A stretch of DNA of 64,000 nt from Rhodocollybia butyracea (Eukaryota; Basidiomycota; Agaricomycetes; Agaricales; Omphalotaceae). Location of the stretch: positions 186,001 to 250,000 of the forward strand of contig JADNRY010000061.1 of the NCBI GenBank assembly GCA_015501585.1, written 5' to 3'. A program made the position numbers and the translations under genes. Below, one piece after another: positions 57,367 to 64,000 of this stretch (within the stretch, counting starts at the first letter, position 1; every line of letters starts with the position of its first letter). The notes beneath the pieces were generated by a model. It had not been told where the DNA came from and searched no databases. It saw nothing but the letters and a program-made list of their open reading frames with translations.

Positions 57367-58811
57367 AGTACGAGTATGGTAAAGGAGGTGCACAGTTCCA
57401 GAAGCGCGACGGAGGAAGACGACCGATGGAGTACGATGACGGCCGGGAACAGGATATTTACTTACGTTATCTTGAATTATCTTATCGCAGAGGTTACGGT
57501 CACGCCTCCTATTCTTAGCGGCCTCTGGCTGAAGTGAAAACAGACTCGCATATGCTCGCTGGAGGAACAATTCTGAAGTGGAAGCCAAATATAATCTGGG
57601 AGAACACAGATACCGCCACATGTAGAGAGTTGTACTACTTAGTCAAGTTAGTCTCTTCGCCTTCTTCGACGTTCGTTGCTACTTTAATTAGGCTAAAGTA
57701 GAACAACAAGCAGTGCTTCGTTGGCAGAACCAAACCTAGAAATTTTGGCGACTTGCGACTATACGTCGTGTCTATGGTGGCATACTCGACACAGGACTCC
57801 ACAGGACTCCAAGATGCACATCATTTACGGTCACTGGTACTAGAATCACTGGTGTCATCTGAAAACTGTTGCCTCCGAGATGTTATTCTTCTCCCGTTGT
57901 GTCTCCAAGTCCGAGTCATCTCTCGCGTCGCTATAGTGTACCTCTATGCCCTCAATTCATCGAAAGCGGAGCAAGCTCTGGGAGGCCGATTGACTCCAAG
58001 TTTTTTTCGGCAGAAATCGTAAGTAGTTGTTATTTCTCGTAGACGGTGTCCTCGACGGACCCGGGGAACAGCTTGGTCACGATACTTGAGAATTTTAAAG
58101 TCCAGCAAGAGGGCCGAAATGACTGCCTTAACTAGCTGTCCAAGTTACCCTTCGGAACAAAGGGGTCTACGGAACAGCCAGAGGCCACGCTACGCCCATG
58201 GTGGCAGAGTCACTCATGTACGCCACTATCGAAAGTAGATTACAGAGGTTTGTGCTGAGGACATCATATATTAGCTCAGGTACGTTTCAGCGTATCTTGT
58301 TCATGTAAAAGATCTGTTGCAGACAAAGTAGTTGATATGCCTGAGCGAAGGCACAGCTGTGGATAATTTGAATCCGGCTACTATAGTACTTACCTGGCCA
58401 TTTTTTTGCTTCCGTAGTAAGCGGTAAGAAGAAATATAAAATACTGGGAACGCACGAACGATCCAATCGATGTGCAAGAAATCTTGTTCTGTATGCGGCA
58501 TGTATTATATGACCCATCTTTGAACATACTATGTAACTGTTTAAATCTCTGGACTGTAGTGCCCACAGCCGATGCTGTAGTTCCATAAAGTCGAAACTTC
58601 GTTGATCATCTGCATCAAGTTCGGAGGCGAATGTAATGTTTGATGCGTTTTGGGAATGTGGGAATATCCCAGAACTTGAACAACGGCCACGAGCGCCCAT
58701 GTTCAAACTCATTCTTCCAATTCCATCGTACATATTCGGTCTTTTTCAACGCTAAAACCTAATTCGCAGCAAAATTATCAATCAGCAGTACTTTGACAGC
58801 TTCTGGGCATC
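57367..58811. other. Intergenic region upstream of the coiled-coil gene
   Basis: The largest frame, minus strand 58287-58733 (start MYDGIGRMSLNMGARGRCSS), opens divergently from the gene at 58812 and could be a small lineage-specific gene. It lacks domains, and alternative splicing at GTATGT or GTAAGT donors is possible. Not called with confidence. Confidence 0.3.
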
Positions 58812-61132
58812 ATGGAGACGACAGTGATAGGATCTGACAAGCCAAAACCATCGCACAGGCCGTCGTTGTTGAGACCGGCAGGGGTAAGAGGACCTTTGGG
58901 GCCACGGACCAGACAGGCATCTGCACTCTCATCATTAAATTTCGAAAATCCCAGAAATGGAGGCCACAGTCACCGAAATTCCACGATTTCCAAAAGCTCA
59001 TCTCAAGAATCTTCACTGTACAGCCCCGGACCGTCTTCACCAAGCTTTCCTCCTCCTAGTTCTCCAAGGTCTGAAAATGACAATCACATCCTTTCAGGCA
59101 TTGACGAGCACTCAATACTCGACACTCATAAACCCCCTTCAACGTCGAGTCCCTCGGTCATACTTCACGAATCTCCCAATCCTTCCTATGCATCATCTCC
59201 AGCTCCTTCACGCGCTTCTTCACCTGCACCACCATCAATAGCTCCTTCACAAGCACCAAGTTCGATGCGGGTCATTGTCAAACCACAACAACAGACCTTG
59301 ATGCCTCCACCTCCAGTTAAATTCGAGAGCGTGCAGGTCCAATGGAAACCTCTTCCTTTAGAAGCTGCGCTATGTGAGTGCCCGTAACCTGTCATACCGA
59401 CGTTGTCCTCATGTAGAGATTTTAGGGAGTCTGGATTCAAAGGAACTGCAGACTATCGTCTCTCGAGCTATTCGATCGTCTGCAAGTGAATCTTTCATCC
59501 GGCTACTTTCGACGCAGCAGCTGGACGAGACACTTCCTGCAGAACTAGAACGTCTTTCATCCCAAAAGGCTTCAATACAAGCTCGATATCGCTTCCATAC
59601 TCAACGAAGGACCATGCTTCTACAGGCATTAATGTCCTTCACCGCCTCTATTGGCTCTGAAAAGGACGGAGGGGTAGATCTCATTGGGAAACTGGCTACG
59701 CAGATCTCTGATACTGCGGCAGAATGTGATAAGCTTACGCAGGAGCTTGTATCGATCGGAGATCAGATAACACAGGTTAACAAGCTCATTGACAATCATT
59801 GGGCTAGTGCGTTGGCTATAGCGCTACGGAAGGTGTGCACCATATCAGTGCTTCTAATTTGCTAAGCTTAACACGTTTCGTAGCTGAACGGGAGCTATGG
59901 CAAACGTACGGCAGAACTTATCTCATCGAAAGCCAAAGTTGAGCAACTGAAAGCCGAGCTTAACGACGCATGGGAGCACGCAGAGAAACTAGCTAAGGAG
60001 ATGGATGACTTGGACGAGACGGGAGAGTTTTCGGATGAGGACGACGAAGTCATGATAGGAAGGGCTGCGGTTGTACAGGCTCCTTCGCAGAACGCAATAT
60101 CAGCGTCCGGAAAGCTAATCGACTTGCCGAGACGCTCCTCCTCCTTGGGATTCTCTCACCCCCCTCTACCTCACCTGGTGCGAGAAGAAGAGCCGCCACC
60201 TCCCGTATCTGGTCCCAAATCAGGAAGCACCAATGAAGAGGCTGATGATGATGACACTCGCAGCGTAGCTAGTAAGCGAAGTGTGAAGAGCGCAAAAAGT
60301 AGTTCTGGTCGGGTCAGCATGGTTAGCGCTGCGCGGACGCGAAGTATACGGACCTCGCTGGGTAAATTGCGTATTCCTAGCAAGAAACAGAAATCACGAC
60401 CCTCCCCTGGTGTGCGCAGTGCTCCTGCAGAAAGCTGCCATCCTCCTGTCCCTTCCATGCCTATGGTGTTCTCACCTGCATCAGCAGAACCTCCAACCCC
60501 AGCGACAGCGCCTGTCCGATCTATCCACACTTCTCCACGCTCTTCCTCCGGTCCCTCATTCCTTAACCTCGATTCTCGTACCGGTTCGGCGATCTCGCTT
60601 GTAGACGAATCTACAACAGAAGATCCGCCGCCCGTTCCTGCGTTAATACCGCAGCCAAAGAAAACAGAGATCGAGGACATCAAGCTCGAGCCCATCCGTT
60701 ATCTGGGGGAACACACGATCTCCCCACAGCGTCCTCTCTCTGTTATGGACGATATCATGCTCATACCCAGCACCTCCAGAAATGGGATCGAGGAAATGCC
60801 CCATGTGCTGCGTAAATCCGTAGATGAACTGACAATGTCTGCTAATACCCAGAGAAAAATGAGTAGAGGTGCGTTTCGTCGTTTCCGTGGACCAAGCTAC
60901 ATCGTTTCTCATATATTCTTCTCTCTTCATAGATGTCACTTCATCAGCGATCCCTTCTATATGGTTAAACGCCGATACGCCCAAAACACCTGCAGAACGC
61001 GTGGATGAGCTCATGCGTTCTTCGTCGACAAGCAGGTATACCAAGTTAAAGGGTATCACGAAGCGATACTCGTTACCTTTTCCTTTCCAAGGACGGACCT
61101 CGTCTAGCTCTAACAGGAGTCATTCAAGTTGA
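58812..61132 (+). CDS. Coiled-coil protein of unknown function with disordered flanks
   Basis: Four exons. The N-terminal 190 residues are Ser/Pro-rich (SSPAPSRASSPAPPSIAPSQ) and basic near the start (PSLLRPAGVRGPLGPRTRQ). A helical segment follows, joined over an intron that ends ATTTTAG: EAALWSLDSKELQTIVSRA, then SSQKASIQARYRFHTQRRTM and VEQLKAELNDAWEHAEKLAK, with heptad-like spacing. The second half is Ser-rich and disordered (SVASKRSVKSAKSSSGRVS) and ends GRTSSSSNRSHSS. It could be a cytoskeletal or polarity scaffold, but nothing in the sequence decides this. Splicing keeps frame at all three junctions, and ATG 58812 is the first in frame. Confidence 0.8.
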
Positions 61133-61390
61133 TTGTTTCGCATTTAGGATGGATACCTTCATATGCTTTCATCTACCACAGGCTGAGCCGCGGCGCCGTG
61201 CTCCTACATCTATCATTATCTATTTGGCACTATGTATCTCTACTATCGTCATAGCCACTCTGACTGCACACTTCCAATACCTACACGGTCATACTAATGC
61301 ATGCATATCTCATGGATAATTTACAGTGTGTTAAGCCAAAGCGCCAAAGATGCATTTCCGGAACGCTATGCTTTTATTGCTAGGTGTTTA
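61133..61390. other. Convergent 3' flanks
   Basis: 258 bp between two converging genes. No feature is seen. Confidence 0.5.
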
Positions 61391-63265
61391 TTTAAAGCAG
61401 ACCTTGCATATCTCGCGCTTTCTGCTCAAGCATCTTCTCTTTTACATCGCGAGGAACTGGTATCGCAACACCAACATCACTCTCATTCCTTTTCCATGTA
61501 CCGTCTGCGAGCAGGATAGGGTTTGCCTTCGTCAATGTCAAGTATCGAGAGTAGCAAGTCGAATAGTATATCTGCGCACGTCCAGGGCACCCAAAAGATC
61601 CAGCTTCAGCGAAGTCCAGGCTATAATCATACTCAGTGTTTAGAACGCGATCTTCAAGAACCAGGCGAATAGGAAGATAGACACTGACTGATGCAAGCCA
61701 TTGACTAGCGTTGTTCCTGGTGCTGACCAGGGCATGATTTGCCCATTCTGCATCATTTCGAATCCCAAAGAGCTTCTGGCTGAGATCAATGCTTCCAGAT
61801 TGTGAGGCTCTCTCGAGTTGATGATGGCTTTTCGGAATGCACCAGCTTTGTCTCCTAGCCCAGGGAGATTCGCTACGGGCACATCGAGCAGGTAGATACC
61901 ATTTCCGACATTGTCCATGTCCCGGTACCTGCTTGAATCATCGGTCTCTCTAGAGCGATACTTCAAACAAGGGTTAGAGACGACAGCTTTCTGCTATAGT
62001 GAGAGAAGCCTTACTGTAAGGATGAAGCGTACGATCGTGATGGGGTCGTTGACGAAACTGTTGTACAAATTGACAACGTACGCCACAGTTGCGTGTTGTA
62101 CCGATACCCGAGGATTGTTGATTTCTTGATGAATACGCTTCATCAAACCCCTCACCTCCTCCGGGGTGAAAATTATCTGCAGTAGCGAACATCCCTCGGT
62201 ATCATTGCCCCATAGTTGTTGAACCAGTTCCTTATGAGTTACGGACGAAGTTACAGGTCGATTAATGCTAGTATTTGTATTTTTAGACCCTTCAGCAGCC
62301 CACTTGCGCATAAAGTACTTGGGTTGATTCGACAATTCAAGACCCTGGTAAAACTGCGACAAAGTGTGTATGAAGAGCTTCACGGTGGGCCCGTCCGCTG
62401 GAGAGTGATTATAAGAATAGTTGATTCAATCGCTGTGAGCTGTCTCACCTGCGATCTGGCTAAATGACAATCCGATGACCGTCTGGTCCGTCTTAGTCAA
62501 GTAGGTGAGTCGCATAGTGACCAGCGGCGTGTCGTCTTCTAGAGCAAGGCTAGTGAATGGGTTTATATCCATAAATTGCGCCATTGTACATATATCCTGT
62601 GAGGTGATGGCCTCTGTTCCTTTCGCTGCAGGATGGCCAACTACGTCGACCTGGGCGAACTGCACCGGGAGACCTTGACTGTTGTACGATATCTAAAGGA
62701 TCATTTAAAGATGTTACATATAATTTGAAGTGCAAACGCTCACTTGGTACCCGTTATCAGACTTTCGCAAGCGACCAGCAAATGTGGGGAAGAGCACCAA
62801 TGTTTTTTGGAGAGCAGTTTGGAATCGTTGAGGATCTAATTTTTTAGGAATGACCCAGCACATCTCGTTCTAGCAGAGGTATTAGCAATATGGCTTTCGA
62901 TTCGAGGAGTGACTACCTCGAGTGATGGGACTAGATCATTTCCATCTACCAGTTCTTGTGCATTTTTCGAGTTGGGAGGTAGATCTGGCTTGAACCATAT
63001 CTTCTCTGGGTGGACGGAATACGTCGTCACCTACAGGGCTCTTTAGATAGGGTATAATCGGAGGGTAAAGCTTGATATATGATACCTGACGAGTAAGCTT
63101 ATGAAACTTTCGACCAAGACTCAAATATCGGGAACGGGAGTGGTAGAGTTGTTTGCGAGCATAGTTTGGGATCTGCAGGAAGTTTTGCGACTGGCTCGCA
63201 GAGTACTTGATGGCTGTGAGGTCAGAGAAACGGCGGGTGAAACAAAATTTTGTGAATAAAGTCAT
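61391..63265 (-). CDS. BAHD-type acyltransferase-like protein (transferase family) with altered catalytic motif
   Basis: Start at 63265 (MTLFTKFCFTRRFSDLTAIK), then VTTYSVHPEKIWFKPDLPPN, NEMCWVIPKKLDPQRFQ, LVLFPTFAGRLRKSDNGYQ, FSQIAADGPTVKLFIHTLSQ, HATVAYVVNLYNS, VSNPC, LGDKAGAFRKAIINSREPHN, FEMMQNGQIMPWSAPGTTLV and, after a 53-nt intron with CTAAAC branch point, SFGCPGRAQIYYS. These follow the order of the fungal transferase family (trichothecene acetyltransferase type, relatives of plant BAHD enzymes). The HxxxDG motif reads QIAADG, so the base His is Gln; the DFGWG loop is SFGCPG. The enzyme would move an acyl group from acyl-CoA to an alcohol or amine, but the missing His makes activity uncertain. 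The C-terminus extends to 61391. Confidence 0.8.
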
Positions 63266-64000
63266 TGCAAAGAGCGCTGAAGTCAAGTCTTACACAAAGT
63301 TGATGCTCCATTATAACCCTAGCAGACAGGAGAGAACAGAAGAAGCTTGATCCTGATCTGCTGTCGCTGGTAATTTGAAAAATGTCCAGCTCTGTGGGTC
63401 ATACCTCACTATGCCTTCCGACGTACCCACACCGGAGTAATCTCTGGATCCGGTATTCAATATTCAACTCTTGGCCTGCACGCCGTGTAATAAATCCTTC
63501 CTGAACTACTCATGAAGTCATAGCTATATTTACTTTCAACGCGGTCGTGGCAATCTTGAGTTTTCACGATCCTCCCCGAAGTTGTACTATGGGATCACAT
63601 GGATGGTGGCGGCTTTGCAAACGAAATTATCGAGGATTCCAAACGATTAGGCGATGTCTTCGTGAACTGGCGGCTTCGTCCATCTTACTGGGTACAGGCA
63701 TGATACTACTCACAACGCTATACACGGTAAACTGTTCTCGCTTAGCTACTTTCGTTTCTTTGCCTGCTCGTGGGTATATTGACTTGTGCTCTCAGGATCG
63801 AGTTCCTGGGTATGTGCTTGTGCTAGCCGGTGAAGTAACGCAATAAAAAGCAAGTTGTCTGTCGGCAAAAGCCAGTCCGCTAAATTAAATCATTGGAAGC
63901 TGTAATTCTAGCGGCGGAGAGTGAACGTAGTGGTCAAAGCGAAGCCAATATCACGTGTCGGTTCTGGATTGACTCCGTTCGTCTTCGGGGCATCAACTGA
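63266..64000. other. Right-edge region; possible terminal exon at 63561-63703 (plus)
   Basis: After an acceptor-like CTTGAG, the plus strand reads about 46 codons (FTILPEVVLWDHMDGGGFAN and onward to RPSYWVQA and stop at 63703). The residue pattern looks protein-like but no start, upstream exon or family is identified. The rest of the region, to 64000, holds no recognisable gene. Confidence 0.25.

Noticed and set aside
1..64000. CRISPR arrays, bacterial operons or viral genes
   Set aside because: None seen; gene structure with spliceosomal introns is eukaryotic throughout, and repeats present are minisatellites, MITEs and duplications.

Overview
The window comes from a filamentous basidiomycete, most likely an Agaricomycete (mushroom-forming fungus). 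Genes are split by many short GT-AG introns, mostly 45-60 nt with CTRAC-like branch points. Promoters are compact and gene order alternates between strands. The families point the same way: stand-alone class I terpene cyclases, a Zn2Cys6 regulator, a GH5 exo-beta-1,3-glucanase, a YTP1-like protein, a LisH/LUFS regulator and a Vezatin/Inp2-like protein. All assignments come from reading the sequence and from remembered family motifs; no database was searched.

Layout. 1-242: first two exons of a Zn2Cys6 factor running off the left edge. 474-2175: a tandem duplication of the 3' flank of the next gene. 2132-6701: two head-to-head paralogous single-pass membrane proteins with S/T-rich ectodomains and a shared C-terminal DAYGG tail. 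6702-21520: a birth-and-death array of terpene cyclases. It has an intact copy (10577), an almost erased relic (about 12500), a pseudogene (14478) and a second intact copy (18656). A fragment of the ARP2 gene lies at about 16020-16335, between the pseudogene and the last copy, and the intact ARP2 gene lies at 19975-21520.

21694-43427 is a gene-dense, mostly housekeeping stretch: pyridoxal kinase, a very long START-domain protein, a LisH/LUFS regulator, a tRNA-Asp-like sequence, a Vezatin/Inp2-like peroxisome-inheritance protein, a small type I membrane protein, ATP synthase subunit 4 and a YTP1-like protein. At 44209-45309 is a small secreted protein with protein-kinase motifs.

45773-57366 is accessory. 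An NmrA-like gene plus GH5 glucanase pair is followed by a second, decayed copy of the same unit. Between the copies lie two non-autonomous DNA transposons (a 268-bp element with TA target duplication and a 628-bp hAT-like element with a perfect 8-bp duplication). A 95-nt A tract interrupts the truncated NmrA copy. 58812-63265 holds a coiled-coil protein of unknown function and a BAHD-type acyltransferase whose catalytic His is replaced by Gln.

The terpene cyclases, the Zn2Cys6 factor and the acyltransferase are the kind of genes found in specialised metabolism. They are separated by housekeeping genes here, so a single cluster is not demonstrated. Several genes (31.9 kb, 34.6 kb, 35.9 kb, 3.15 kb) need either a one-base indel or an unusual intron to keep their conserved frame, so some sequence-level indels are possible.
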